Shown in pieces: positions 25,582-33,810 of a stretch of DNA of 47,037 nucleotides; positions within the stretch are counted from its first letter, which is position 1; every line of letters begins with the position of its first letter. Origin of the DNA: Herpetosiphonaceae bacterium (lineage in GTDB: Bacteria > Chloroflexota > Chloroflexia > Chloroflexales > Kallotenuaceae). The DNA lies in NCBI GenBank assembly GCA_036374795.1, contig DASUTC010000259.1:1-47037 (forward strand), written 5' to 3'. The translations under genes were made by a program, and so were the position numbers. The notes beneath the pieces were generated by a model. That model did no database searches. It was not told the origin of the DNA and saw only the letters and a list, made by a program, of their open reading frames with translations.

Positions 25582-25605
25582 GACGAATTGACCAAGGATA
25601 GATGC

Positions 25606-26817
25606 GTGGGTATGCTGGCTGGCAAACACATTGTTCTGGGCGTTTCGGGGAGCATCGCAAGTTACAAAGTGATCGAGCTGGCGCGGCAGCTTACGGTTGC
25701 CGGGGCGCTCGTCGATGTGGTGATGACCGCAGAGGCGACGCGCTTTGTCACGCCGCTCAGCTTTCAAAGCCTAACCTATCGTCCGGTCTATACCGAGATG
25801 TGGTCGACGCTCGAAAACGCGGCGGCGCATATCAAGCTGGGCCACGACGCCGATCTGGTGGTGATCGCGCCCGCCACGGCCCATACCATCGCCAGCATCG
25901 CGGCTGGCTTTGCCGACAATCTCATCCTGACGACGGTGCTCGCCACACGCGCGCCGGTGCTGCTCGTGCCTGCGATGGAAACCAACATGTGGCGCAACGC
26001 CGCTACTCAGGAGAATGTCGCGGTGCTGCGACGGCGCGGCCTGCATGTCATGGAGCCAGACGAGGGCCTGCTCGCGTCGGGGCTGGTGGGGAGCGGACGC
26101 CTGCCCGACATCCTGCGGATCGAAGCCGAGATGCGCGTGCTGCTGGGCCGCGCGCATGGCCGCATGGCCGGTCGCAAGGTTGTGGTCACGGCTGGCGGCA
26201 CGCACGAGCCGCTCGATCCGGTGCGCTTCATCGGCAATCGGGCGTCGGGGCAGATGGGCTTTGCGCTGGCGGAGGCGGCGCGGGACGAGGGCGCGCAGGT
26301 GGTGGTGATCGCGGGGCAGACCGCCTATGCAGCGCCGTACGGCGTCGAGGTGGTGCGTGTCGAGACGGCGCAGCAGATGCACGATGCGGTTCATGCCGCG
26401 ATGACCGACGCCGATCTGCTGCTGATGAACGCCGCTGTCGCAGATTATCGCCCGGCGCAAACGGCGGATCATAAATTGAAGAAGACCCACGCGGAGCTGA
26501 CGATCGAGCTGCAACGCACGCCCGACATCCTGCAATCGCTGGTGGAGGTCACGCAGCCGGTCAAGGTGGGCTTTGCCGCCGAAACCAACGATCTGCTAAC
26601 CTATGCCGCCGATAAAATGCGGCGCAAGGGCCTGGACATGATCGTCGCCAACGATGCCGTCAGTAGCATCGGACAATCCGAGATCGAGGTGACGGTGCTG
26701 GCCGCAGACGGCAGCCACGAGCGATTGCCGCGACAGCCGAAAGCGGCGGCGGCCCAAGCGATTCTGGAGCGCGTGCTCCACCATTGGCCCGAACGGATCG
26801 GGCGTCGAATGAGTTGA
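25606..26817 (+). CDS. coaBC: bifunctional phosphopantothenoylcysteine decarboxylase / phosphopantothenate-cysteine ligase
   Basis: A 403-aa two-domain enzyme of CoA synthesis. The FMN-dependent CoaC half (about 1-180) shows [28 protein letters not shown] with the catalytic His, and [10 protein letters not shown]. The CoaB half (about 185-400) shows [34 protein letters not shown] and KPAAAQ-like KAAAAQ. AAGGA lies 7 nt before GTG 25606, which is preferred to TTG 25588. It has its own promoter just downstream of coaX. Confidence 0.95.
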   Translation: MGMLAGKHIVLGVSGSIASYKVIELARQLTVAGALVDVVMTAEATRFVTPLSFQSLTYRPVYTEMWSTLENAAAHIKLGHDADLVVIAPATAHTIASIAAGFADNLILTTVLATRAPVLLVPAMETNMWRNAATQENVAVLRRRGLHVMEPDEGLLASGLVGSGRLPDILRIEAEMRVLLGRAHGRMAGRKVVVTAGGTHEPLDPVRFIGNRASGQMGFALAEAARDEGAQVVVIAGQTAYAAPYGVEVVRVETAQQMHDAVHAAMTDADLLLMNAAVADYRPAQTADHKLKKTHAELTIELQRTPDILQSLVEVTQPVKVGFAAETNDLLTYAADKMRRKGLDMIVANDAVSSIGQSEIEVTVLAADGSHERLPRQPKAAAAQAILERVLHHWPERIGRRMS

Positions 26818-26855
26818 AGCCAAGCAAGCGGTTACAGGAGGAATACCAGGGAAAT

Positions 26856-27848
26856 ATGAGTACACGTACACGTGAGGTCGCCGGTCAACCTGAGGACGAG
26901 CCACGGCACGACACGCCGCGCGTTGAAGCCAGCCCGGACCGGCCACGGGTCAGTCAGGATCGGCTGCGCGATCTGATCAACGCCCTGGGCGATCCCAATC
27001 ATCCGCTGCACAGCCAGGCGGTGAACGATCTCGTCGATATTGGCGAACCGGCTGTGGCCGCGCTATCGTCGGCGCTCTCGCCCAACTATCCCTGGCTCAC
27101 CTCGTACCGCGCCGCCGAGGCGCTGGCGCAGATCGGCGACGGTCGCGCGAGCGGTGCGCTGATCAACGCGCTGCGACATCCCAACAGCAACGTGCGCTGG
27201 AGCGTCGTGCGAGCGCTCTCGGAGGTCGGCGATACCCGCACGCTGCTGGCGCTGCGCCGGGTGGTGCAGGAGGATCACGGCAAAACGAGCTGGGGCGAGT
27301 CCGTGGCCGATACGGCGCAGCTTGCACTTGACCGGCTGCAATCGCGCTCGGCGCTGCTACGCTTCTCGGAGCCGATCAAGACCGCGCTGGTCTTCGTGGC
27401 GATGCTGGCGGTGCTGGCCTTTGCCGGTAATCGCGTGCAGGCGCTGCGCGACGAGCTTGGGCGCGGCGGCAACGTGCCCGTGCCGGTTGTCAATGTCAGC
27501 GCTCCTGCGGATGAGACGGCGACAGCGGAGCCGGAGGAGACGCCGACCGCCGAGCCGGCCACGCCGACGCCATCGATCGAGGCCGCCGACCAGATCGTCG
27601 GGACGGTCAAAGCCAGCGGCAACGTGCGCAACGGTCCCAGCCGCGACAGCCGCCGCATCGGGCAGGTCAGCGTCGGCGATGAGCTGGTCTTCCTGGCGAA
27701 GAGCGGCACGTGGTACCGCGTGCGGCTGGGCGAGAAGCACGCCGAAGGCTCAGAGATCCAGGGCGGCGAGGGCTGGGTTTCCGAGATCCTGGTGAACGTG
27801 CCCGACGCGAGCGTACCGCCCGCCGAGACGACGACATCGACGGGGTAG
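26856..27848 (+). CDS. HEAT-repeat, single-TM, SH3b-domain protein
   Basis: A 330-aa membrane protein of unknown role. The cytoplasmic part (about 35-155) carries HEAT-type repeats (HSQAVNDLVDIGEPAVAAL, YRAAEALAQIGDGRASGAL, VRWSVVRALSEVGDTRTLL). A transmembrane helix follows (about 173-190), then a Thr/Pro/Glu-rich linker and an outside bacterial SH3b domain (NVRNGPSRDSRRIGQVSVGDEL to GEGWVSEIL). Such domains usually bind cell-wall or protein ligands. The start is ATG 26856. AGGAGG lies further upstream than usual, and a weaker GGG is closer. It may be co-transcribed with coaBC, 38 nt away. Confidence 0.8.
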   Translation: MSTRTREVAGQPEDEPRHDTPRVEASPDRPRVSQDRLRDLINALGDPNHPLHSQAVNDLVDIGEPAVAALSSALSPNYPWLTSYRAAEALAQIGDGRASGALINALRHPNSNVRWSVVRALSEVGDTRTLLALRRVVQEDHGKTSWGESVADTAQLALDRLQSRSALLRFSEPIKTALVFVAMLAVLAFAGNRVQALRDELGRGGNVPVPVVNVSAPADETATAEPEETPTAEPATPTPSIEAADQIVGTVKASGNVRNGPSRDSRRIGQVSVGDELVFLAKSGTWYRVRLGEKHAEGSEIQGGEGWVSEILVNVPDASVPPAETTTSTG

Positions 27849-27868
27849 AACTATCGCCATAGGCTGTA

Positions 27869-27893
27869 GGGGGCGTACCTCACGTACGTCCCC
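27869..27893 (+). terminator. hairpin terminator after the HEAT/SH3b gene
   Basis: A 10-bp stem, GGGGGCGTAC with GTACGTCCCC (one G-T pair), and a 5-nt loop, 20 nt after the stop. Confidence 0.6.
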
Positions 27894-28093
27894 TTCGGAT
27901 TCTCGATCATGCGCGGCACGCGCTGGTGCCCGGCTTCCAACCTGCGCCAGACACAGCGCGCCGCCAGCCAGGATAGCCGGGTCGGACCAGCCCCCCAGCC
28001 GCACGGCGCTTGCCTGTGAGCGGCGACTCCTGCGTGATGGTACAGCACATTGCTGATACACGTTCCAAACCTTAGGACCGTCAAGGAGTCACA

Positions 28094-29554
28094 ATGGTTT
28101 CCGTTCTTGCGACGATTGTTGCGATTATGGTCAGCACGGTGATGGCAACGGTGGCAATCCTCCGCTACCGCGAGCATCGCCTGGGCTGGCTGTTTTTGAA
28201 CGTGATCGCAACGCGCATTGTCTTAGCGCTCGGCAACGTCGGCCTCGCGATCACATCGTCGCCGGATGTGGCCCTGGCTATCGCAAGCCTGCGCCTGGTG
28301 ACACTGTGGTGCTTTGGGCTCAGCATGCTGCTCTTTTTTAGCGCCCTGTATGTGCCTCAGCTCTGGCAGCGCCGATGGCTTGTGCGCAGCGTCGTTATCC
28401 TGTACGGCCTTGCGGCGGTGCTCTTTGCCCTGGATGCCGTGCTCGGCCAACGTCTCCTGATCGCAGGTGTCAGGCAGATCGGCGATCGGTACGCGCAGAT
28501 CATGTACACATCGCTCGGCTGGGTCTTCGCTTACATGCTTAACTTCAGTTGGCTGCTGCATCTGACGGTGCTGGTGTACGCCTTTGTCCGGCAGCCCAGG
28601 GAGCGGGCGTCGCTGGTCGTGCTGCTCGTGAGCGCGATTGCCAGCGGGACATTGAGCGGTGTCGCGCGGGGCTTTCCTGCCGTGGCACCTATCGCGCCCT
28701 CCGTCAGCGATGTGTTGTTTGTCGCCGCGCTCGCCTATCTCTTGTTTCGTCGCCGCATCTTCGAGACAACCCGCGTGGCGCTGGACTTTGCGCTGGAGAA
28801 CATTCCTCAGGGGATCGCGGTGGTGGCACGCGACGAAACCGTGCTCTGGGCCAATGCGGCGGCAACGCACCTGCTTGGCCTGCGCGTCGGACAGTCGGCA
28901 GCCGCGATCGAAATGACCGATCCGTATGGGCAGCCGCGACCGATGGCGCTTGCGGCGGATCAGATGGAGCAGATCGTCAGGGCGAGACAGCACACGCTGG
29001 TGATGAGCAGCACGGCCATTCGCGATCAGCAGGCAAGTGTGCAGGGGTATTTGCTGCTGATTCGTGATGTTACGGAGGCGCAGGCCGCAGCGCGCGCTTT
29101 GCAGGAGCGACAGCGCGCGCTGGAGCAAACGCTGGGCGAGCTACAACAAGCCTACGCCGCCCAGCACCACTTGATCGATACGGTCCACGCCCTGTCGATG
29201 CCGATCATTCCGGTGCTGGAGGGGGTGATCGTGCTGCCGTTGATCGGCGTGCTCGATGCGCAGCGTCGCGACGAGTTCACGGGGCGTTTTCTGCACGGCA
29301 TCGAGCAGCATCGCGCACATACGGCCCTGCTCGATCTGACGGGCGTATCGTCGCTTGACCATGAGGCCGCGATCGTCCTGACCGATGCGATTCAAAGCGC
29401 CCGGCTGCTTGGCGCGCAGACGATCCTGGTAGGCGTGCGACCGGATATTGCCCAGGCGCTGGTGGCCTGCAACCTGGACACGCGGGCAGTGTGGACCTCG
29501 CCGACGCTGCAAAGCGCGCTGGCACGTCACTTCGTACGCTCCGCCGCGACCTGA
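28094..29554 (+). CDS. 7TM-PAS-STAS membrane signalling protein (RsbR-like)
   Basis: A 486-aa protein. Seven hydrophobic segments (about 1-225) resemble the histidine-kinase 7TM input module. A PAS-like domain (about 235-340) and a short coiled coil (Gln/Arg/Glu-rich, 335-365) follow. An RsbR-type STAS domain (about 365-485) begins LSMPIIPVLEGVIVLPLIG. It has no kinase domain, so it should signal through the STAS domain. By alignment from memory, the two threonines phosphorylated in B. subtilis RsbR are replaced (Ala in VLDAQR, His in SLDHEA). AAGGAG lies 5 nt before the ATG. It may be a membrane partner of the RsbT/RsbX pair 11 kb away. Confidence 0.83.
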   Translation: MVSVLATIVAIMVSTVMATVAILRYREHRLGWLFLNVIATRIVLALGNVGLAITSSPDVALAIASLRLVTLWCFGLSMLLFFSALYVPQLWQRRWLVRSVVILYGLAAVLFALDAVLGQRLLIAGVRQIGDRYAQIMYTSLGWVFAYMLNFSWLLHLTVLVYAFVRQPRERASLVVLLVSAIASGTLSGVARGFPAVAPIAPSVSDVLFVAALAYLLFRRRIFETTRVALDFALENIPQGIAVVARDETVLWANAAATHLLGLRVGQSAAAIEMTDPYGQPRPMALAADQMEQIVRARQHTLVMSSTAIRDQQASVQGYLLLIRDVTEAQAAARALQERQRALEQTLGELQQAYAAQHHLIDTVHALSMPIIPVLEGVIVLPLIGVLDAQRRDEFTGRFLHGIEQHRAHTALLDLTGVSSLDHEAAIVLTDAIQSARLLGAQTILVGVRPDIAQALVACNLDTRAVWTSPTLQSALARHFVRSAAT

Positions 29555-29595
29555 ATCAGTGCGCAGGATCGTGCCTCTGGGTGACGCGCCCGGCG

Positions 29596-29626
29596 GCTGG
29601 GGCTTGCGGGTTACGCCAGCCCCAGC
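29596..29626 (+). terminator. possible terminator of the STAS gene
   Basis: An 8-bp stem, GCTGGGGC with GCCCCAGC, overlapping the last codons of the convergent DUF2085 gene. No T-run is present. Confidence 0.35.
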
Positions 29627-30471
29627 GAGCGCTCCATGATCTCGCGCAGCCAGGCCAGCAGCGCCAGCTCTCCCGCCGTCAGCGCCAGGCCGATCGTCGC
29701 CGCGCGGGCAAGCTGCCGCAGACGCAGAACTCGGCCCTCCAAGCCGCTCAGCATCGCCACTACGAACAGATTCGCCATGAAGAGCACACCGACGATGCCC
29801 AGCACGCTAAAGATCGCCAGCGGGTAGAAGAGCCACTGCGGCGCGGAGAAGAGCAGCCCGTACAGCAGTGTCGCGGCGACGAGCACGCCCAGCAGCTCAG
29901 GCCAGTTGCGCAGCACGCGCTGATCCTGCCGCGCGTCGTAGCGCAGGCTCATGTTGAACATCAGCACAAAGAACGCGCCGATCGCGATGCCCATGCCCAG
30001 GCCGGTGATCACCCGCAGCGAGTTGCGCGGCGGATAGACGTTGTAGCCGCCGATGTCCAGCAGCATCGAGTTGAAGCCGTCGATGCCCATCGCGATAATC
30101 GCCAGGCCAAGAAAGATCGTGATGCTGAGTGGCGGGATTCTGGCCGCGCGCGACCGGCCCAGCGCCAGCAGATACAGCAGCGTCGCCAAAAACCCGGCAT
30201 AGATGCCCGTGTTGCGGGCACACAGCGGCAGCGTGTACGAGCCGATCGTGAGGTAGTGCGCCTGCGCGCATACACCCTGCACCACCAGATGTAGCCGATC
30301 GGCGAGCGACCCGACCGGCAGCAGCAGCACGCCGCCGATCAGCGTCAGGCCCAGCCCCAGAAAAGCCCACAGCCACGGCTGCCGCCCCTCCGATGCGCGC
30401 TGCACCTCTTGCGCCCGCCGCGCTGCAATATCGCGCCGAGCCAGTTCGAGAATATCGGGAGTTTGATCCAT
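29611..30471 (-). CDS. DUF2085-containing multi-pass membrane protein (long form)
   Basis: A 286-aa membrane protein with about seven hydrophobic segments. The DUF2085 core is seen as VVQGVCAQAHYLTIGSYTLP, then LCARNTGIYAGF and MGIDGFNSM. The normal family pattern is a CH...CxRCTG arrangement. Here the second cysteine motif reads CARNTG, so one of the usual cysteines is Asn. AGAGG lies 5 nt before ATG 30471. The frame continues upstream through a heptad array and is not coding there. It is the third gene of a unit with a second DUF2085 protein and a thioredoxin-like protein. Its function is unknown. Confidence 0.75.
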   Translation of the reverse strand: MDQTPDILELARRDIAARRAQEVQRASEGRQPWLWAFLGLGLTLIGGVLLLPVGSLADRLHLVVQGVCAQAHYLTIGSYTLPLCARNTGIYAGFLATLLYLLALGRSRAARIPPLSITIFLGLAIIAMGIDGFNSMLLDIGGYNVYPPRNSLRVITGLGMGIAIGAFFVLMFNMSLRYDARQDQRVLRNWPELLGVLVAATLLYGLLFSAPQWLFYPLAIFSVLGIVGVLFMANLFVVAMLSGLEGRVLRLRQLARAATIGLALTAGELALLAWLREIMERSLGLA

Positions 30472-30483
30472 GAAAGCCTCTGA

Positions 30484-30586
30484 AGCAAGAACCGAAGGAA
30501 GAACAACGGAACAAAGAACAACGGAACAAAGCGAAAGAACAAGGGAACAAGGAAATAGCTCGAAACGTTGAACTTGAAACTCGAAA
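30484..30586 (-). repeat. heptad array between the two DUF2085 genes
   Basis: Units such as GAACAAC, GGAACAA and AGAACAA, then AACTTGA and AACTCGA, run in 7-nt steps with one or two slips. Both the AACAAAG and GAAACTT types occur in one array. It fills the spacer between two genes that seem to share a transcript. Confidence 0.7.
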
Positions 30587-31126
30587 CTAGATAGGTGCCA
30601 GCTCGCGTTGAAGCCGGGGATAGGCCCACAGCACAACGCCCAGCGCGAAGAGCGTGCCGGTGACAATACGAAGCCAGAAGTTGAGCGAGCCGACCGCGCT
30701 CTCGGTCGCGCGCAGACCAAGGCCGGGCAGCAGATCGTTGAGCATGTGCCACAGCCCATCGACGACGATCGGCAGCGTGAGGAGCAGCAGCAGACGATGC
30801 GAGATTGTGCTGCGCCAGCGCCGGACGCTGTAGATCAGGCTCATGATCAGCAGCCCGGTGTACAGCGCGGTGCAGCGGTGGCAGTAGCAGACCTGATAGC
30901 CGACCACAAAGAACGAGCGCTCCGGCAACTGGTGGCAGAACGATCGATACAGGCCAAAGATCATCCGGCCCAGCCGCTCGTAGCCCCAGCTCCGCAGCAG
31001 CGGCGAGAGCCACGGCAGCCCGGCGTAGATCGCCAGCGCGCCGCTCAGCAGCAGCGGCCAGCGCCGCAGCAGGGCACCGCCCCAGCGCTCGACTCTCGAT
31101 TCAAAAGCTGTCTGCTCTCCTATCAT
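30587..31126 (-). CDS. DUF2085 membrane protein (cysteine-intact form)
   Basis: A 179-aa membrane protein with about four hydrophobic segments and the complete DUF2085 motif: FCHQLPERSFFVVGYQVCYCHRCTALYTG. This supplies paired Cys and His residues on one face of the membrane. Metal or cofactor binding or redox activity is plausible, but the role of the family is unknown. The start ATG 31126 overlaps the stop of the thioredoxin-like gene (ATGA), suggesting translational coupling. Pairing with a CxxC thioredoxin-fold protein fits a redox role (inference). Confidence 0.8.
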   Translation of the reverse strand: MIGEQTAFESRVERWGGALLRRWPLLLSGALAIYAGLPWLSPLLRSWGYERLGRMIFGLYRSFCHQLPERSFFVVGYQVCYCHRCTALYTGLLIMSLIYSVRRWRSTISHRLLLLLTLPIVVDGLWHMLNDLLPGLGLRATESAVGSLNFWLRIVTGTLFALGVVLWAYPRLQRELAPI

Positions 31127-31389
31127 CTCATCTGCTGCGCGCTGCTCGCCACCAGCGCGCGTAGCGCCTCCGGCACGATCGGCGCGGCCAGCATGCGCTC
31201 GCCGACCACGACAACCGGTATTTTGTCCCAGTAGCGCCGATGGATTTCCAGATCGGTGGTGATGTCGACGGCGGTGATCTGGAGCGGCCACTGCTCGGAA
31301 AGTATCTCCAGCTCTTCGGCCACATCCTCGCACAGGTGGCAGCCGGGCTTGGTGTAAAACATCATGGGGATTGCGTGTACCGTGCTCAC
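31123..31389 (-). CDS. glutaredoxin-like thioredoxin-fold protein (DUF836 type)
   Basis: An 88-aa small redox protein with the active-site motif CHLC (MFYTKPGCHLCEDVAEEL), the cis-Pro loop KIPVVVV and a C-terminal helix. This length and motif are typical of DUF836/glutaredoxin-like proteins. The first in-frame start, GTG 31389, lies exactly where transcription from the extended -10 (31396-31404) would begin, so the message may be leaderless. The next ATGs (at 31368 and 31365) lack a Shine-Dalgarno sequence. It is the first gene of the DUF2085 unit. Confidence 0.85.
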   Translation of the reverse strand: MSTVHAIPMMFYTKPGCHLCEDVAEELEILSEQWPLQITAVDITTDLEIHRRYWDKIPVVVVGERMLAAPIVPEALRALVASSAQQMR

Positions 31390-31395
31390 ATCCGC

Positions 31396-31404
31396 ATTAT
31401 AACA
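31396..31404 (-). promoter_or_regulatory. extended -10 promoter of the thioredoxin-like/DUF2085 unit
   Basis: On the minus strand, TG, one base, TATAAT (31401-31396). The hexamer overlaps the stop codon of the upstream hydrolase gene, and six bases separate it from GTG 31389. Confidence 0.6.
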
Positions 31405-32224
31405 CGCCGCTCTCGGCGCGACCGAAAAATTCCAGAACGGCGCGGTTAAAGATCTCTGGTACGATCATCGGCAGCATGTGCCCCACCGACGGGCAGATCA
31501 GGTGCTCGCCGCAGGGCAGCGACTCCGCCAGCCGACGCGCCTGCGCCACCGAAACCCAGCGATCTTGACCGCCGCTGATTACCAGTACCGGCATTGTGGC
31601 GCGGATGAGATCGGGCGGCTCGTGGTATTCGAGCGCCGAGCCAACCCGCAGCACCATCGAGGCATCAGGCGTGAACGTATAGCCGAAGAACATCTTGCGC
31701 TTCTCGCTGTCGGGCTCCCGATGCAGAAAGATATGCTGATCGCCCCACAGCAGCGTGTACGAGCCAAGCTGCCGCGCCAGCCACGGCAGACGCGGGTAGA
31801 TCGCGCGCAGCAGCGGCACGAGACGCGGCTGGAGATGATGCAGCGGGCCGGGCAGCACGCGCAGATGCAGAAAGCCGTTCGCCAGGACCACCGCCGCCGC
31901 GACCTTAGGCGTTTTTTCAAGCATGCGCGCCAGCACCATCGCGCCGATCGAGTGGCCCATCAGCAGCGCCCGCTCGTAGCCAAGCCCGTGGAGCAGATCC
32001 GGCACGTCGTCCGCCAGCGCGTCCAGCGCGGTGACGCCCGGCAGATAGACGCGGCGGTATTCGGGCGCGATCACGCGGTAGCGCTGTGCCAGCACCGGGA
32101 TCTGATGGCACCAAAATTCCCACGAAACCATGTTGGCGAAGAGCAGCAGCGGCGGACCCTGGCCCATGATTTTGGCCCGGACGGTGCTGCCGTCGCGCAG
32201 GCGCAGTGTTGTGATTGTGCTCAA
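31397..32224 (-). CDS. alpha/beta hydrolase
   Basis: A 275-aa alpha/beta-hydrolase fold enzyme. GQGPPLLLFANMVSWEFW forms the oxyanion-hole region. GHSIGAMV is the nucleophile elbow with the catalytic Ser. VLVISGGQDRWV carries the acid, and CPSVGHMLP the catalytic His. The triad is complete. AAGGA stands 6 nt before TTG 32224, the only reasonable start. The substrate is unknown, as usual for the family. Its stop is shared with the -10 of the next gene, so the downstream unit is separately transcribed. Confidence 0.87.
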   Translation of the reverse strand: MSTITTLRLRDGSTVRAKIMGQGPPLLLFANMVSWEFWCHQIPVLAQRYRVIAPEYRRVYLPGVTALDALADDVPDLLHGLGYERALLMGHSIGAMVLARMLEKTPKVAAAVVLANGFLHLRVLPGPLHHLQPRLVPLLRAIYPRLPWLARQLGSYTLLWGDQHIFLHREPDSEKRKMFFGYTFTPDASMVLRVGSALEYHEPPDLIRATMPVLVISGGQDRWVSVAQARRLAESLPCGEHLICPSVGHMLPMIVPEIFNRAVLEFFGRAESGVL

Positions 32225-32321
32225 GCGGCTTCCTTATTTGACAGTTCGGTGGGAGCGTATTGCAATGCGCTCCTCCGGGGTCGATCATGGGGCGGGCGTT
32301 TCAATTTATATACCACGCCTG

Positions 32322-32330
32322 TGCTACAAT
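32322..32330 (+). promoter_or_regulatory. extended -10 promoter of the hisZ-like gene
   Basis: TG, one base, TACAAT at 32325-32330, giving a leader of about 16 nt before GTG 32353. A second possible promoter, TTGACA-17-TGCAAT, lies at about 32237-32265. Confidence 0.55.
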
Positions 32331-32352
32331 CTGCCCGACTGAAGGAGCGATT

Positions 32353-33810
32353 GTGGATCGGATGCTTGAGCCTGTGCGCGGCATGCGCGATGTGCTACCG
32401 GCGCAGCAGCGCGTGCTGGCGGACGTCCAGGCAGCGTTACAAGATGAGATGAGCCGCTGGGGCTATGAGTTGCTGGACTTGCCGATCTTGGAGCGGCGCG
32501 AGCTGTATCTCAAAAAGGCCGGCGAAGAGCTGGTTGGCAAGCTGTACGATTTTACGCATCACGGGCGCGGCCTGGCGCTGCGTCCCGAGTGGACCGCGTC
32601 GGTGCTGCGCGCGTATCTCAACGCATTACAGTCTGAGCCGCTGCCGCTGCGGCTGTCGTACAGCGGCCCCGTCTTTCGCTACGAGCGTCCGCAGCGCGTC
32701 ACCTTCCGGCAGTTTACCCAGGTGGGCGTCGAGCTGATCGGCGGTGCCGCGCCGCGCGCCGATGCCGAGGTGATCGCGCTGGCCTGCCGTGGCCTGGAGC
32801 GGGTTGGTATTTCGCAGTACACGCTGACGATCGGGCATATCGGCGTGATCCGCGCGCTGCTGAGCGGCCTGGGCCTGGCCGATCGCACGGCGAATCTGCT
32901 GCTGTGGAACATGGAGCGCCTCCGCGCGGGCCAGACCGATCTGATCCGGAGGCAGCTTGCCGATGTCCACGGCGAGGAGCTGTTTGACCTGGGGCCGCTC
33001 GCCGAGCTGCCCGACGATCAGATCGAGGCGCTGCTGCTGACGATGCTGCGCGCCGTGGGCCTGCGCCTCGACACCTCGACGCGACCGCCTGAGGCGATTG
33101 TGGCGCGGCTGGTGCGTAAGCTGCGGCGCGATGATCCGCAGCCGCGTGTCGAGCGGGCGCTGCATCTGATGAGCCAGCTGGCCGGAGCGCGTGGCGCGCC
33201 CGATGTGGCGCTGCCGCAGCTTGAGGCGCTCTTCGCCGCCGAGGAGATCGATCCCGCGCCGATCGGCGAGCTGCGCGCGATCCTCGATCTGCTCAGTGCT
33301 CAGGCCATACCCATAGAGCGGCTGACCGTCGATGCCGGGCTAGGTCGCGGCCTGCACTACTACACCGGGCTGATCTTCGAGATCGCCAGCGCCGACGGCC
33401 TTCAGCTCTGCGGCGGCGGTCGCTACGACGATCTGGTGACGGCGCTGGGCGGTCGCGCGAGCGTGCCTGCGATCGGCTGTGCGTACGGATTGGAGCGCGT
33501 AGCCTCCGCTCTCGCCGGGAGGCCGCAGCCAGCGCCCGCGCCGACCGTGCTGGTGATGGCCGAGGATCTGGCCTACTTTGCGGCGGCGCTGACGACCGCC
33601 GAGCATCTGCGCGCGCGCGGCTACGTCGCGATCGTCGATGTGCGTGGCCGCAGCTTCAACGCCAATGTCCGCGATGCCGTTCGACGCGATGCGCTGGCGG
33701 TGGCGATCTGTGATAACCAGTCGCCGGAGCATGTGCGCTGGTACACGCTCGCCGATCGCACCGAACAAACGCTGCATCTCGACGCTATTCCGCAAGGAGG
33801 AACCGCATGA
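32353..33810 (+). CDS. hisZ: HisS/HisZ-family protein, probably ATP phosphoribosyltransferase regulatory subunit
   Basis: A 485-aa class II synthetase-fold protein. RPEWTASVLRAY and FRYERPQRVTFRQFTQVGVELIGG are motif 1/2 regions. GLGRGLHYYTGLIFE and LCGGGRYDDL are the histidine-binding region, closer to HisZ (the usual Asp of RGLDYY is His). A C-terminal anticodon-binding-like domain (about 395-480, PTVLVMAEDL...IVDVRGRSFNANV) is unusual for HisZ. HisZ controls HisG, and hisG lies 1.2 kb downstream, which supports this call over a tRNA synthetase. AAGGAG lies 5 nt before GTG 32353. A true HisS cannot be excluded. Confidence 0.7.
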   Translation: MDRMLEPVRGMRDVLPAQQRVLADVQAALQDEMSRWGYELLDLPILERRELYLKKAGEELVGKLYDFTHHGRGLALRPEWTASVLRAYLNALQSEPLPLRLSYSGPVFRYERPQRVTFRQFTQVGVELIGGAAPRADAEVIALACRGLERVGISQYTLTIGHIGVIRALLSGLGLADRTANLLLWNMERLRAGQTDLIRRQLADVHGEELFDLGPLAELPDDQIEALLLTMLRAVGLRLDTSTRPPEAIVARLVRKLRRDDPQPRVERALHLMSQLAGARGAPDVALPQLEALFAAEEIDPAPIGELRAILDLLSAQAIPIERLTVDAGLGRGLHYYTGLIFEIASADGLQLCGGGRYDDLVTALGGRASVPAIGCAYGLERVASALAGRPQPAPAPTVLVMAEDLAYFAAALTTAEHLRARGYVAIVDVRGRSFNANVRDAVRRDALAVAICDNQSPEHVRWYTLADRTEQTLHLDAIPQGGTA

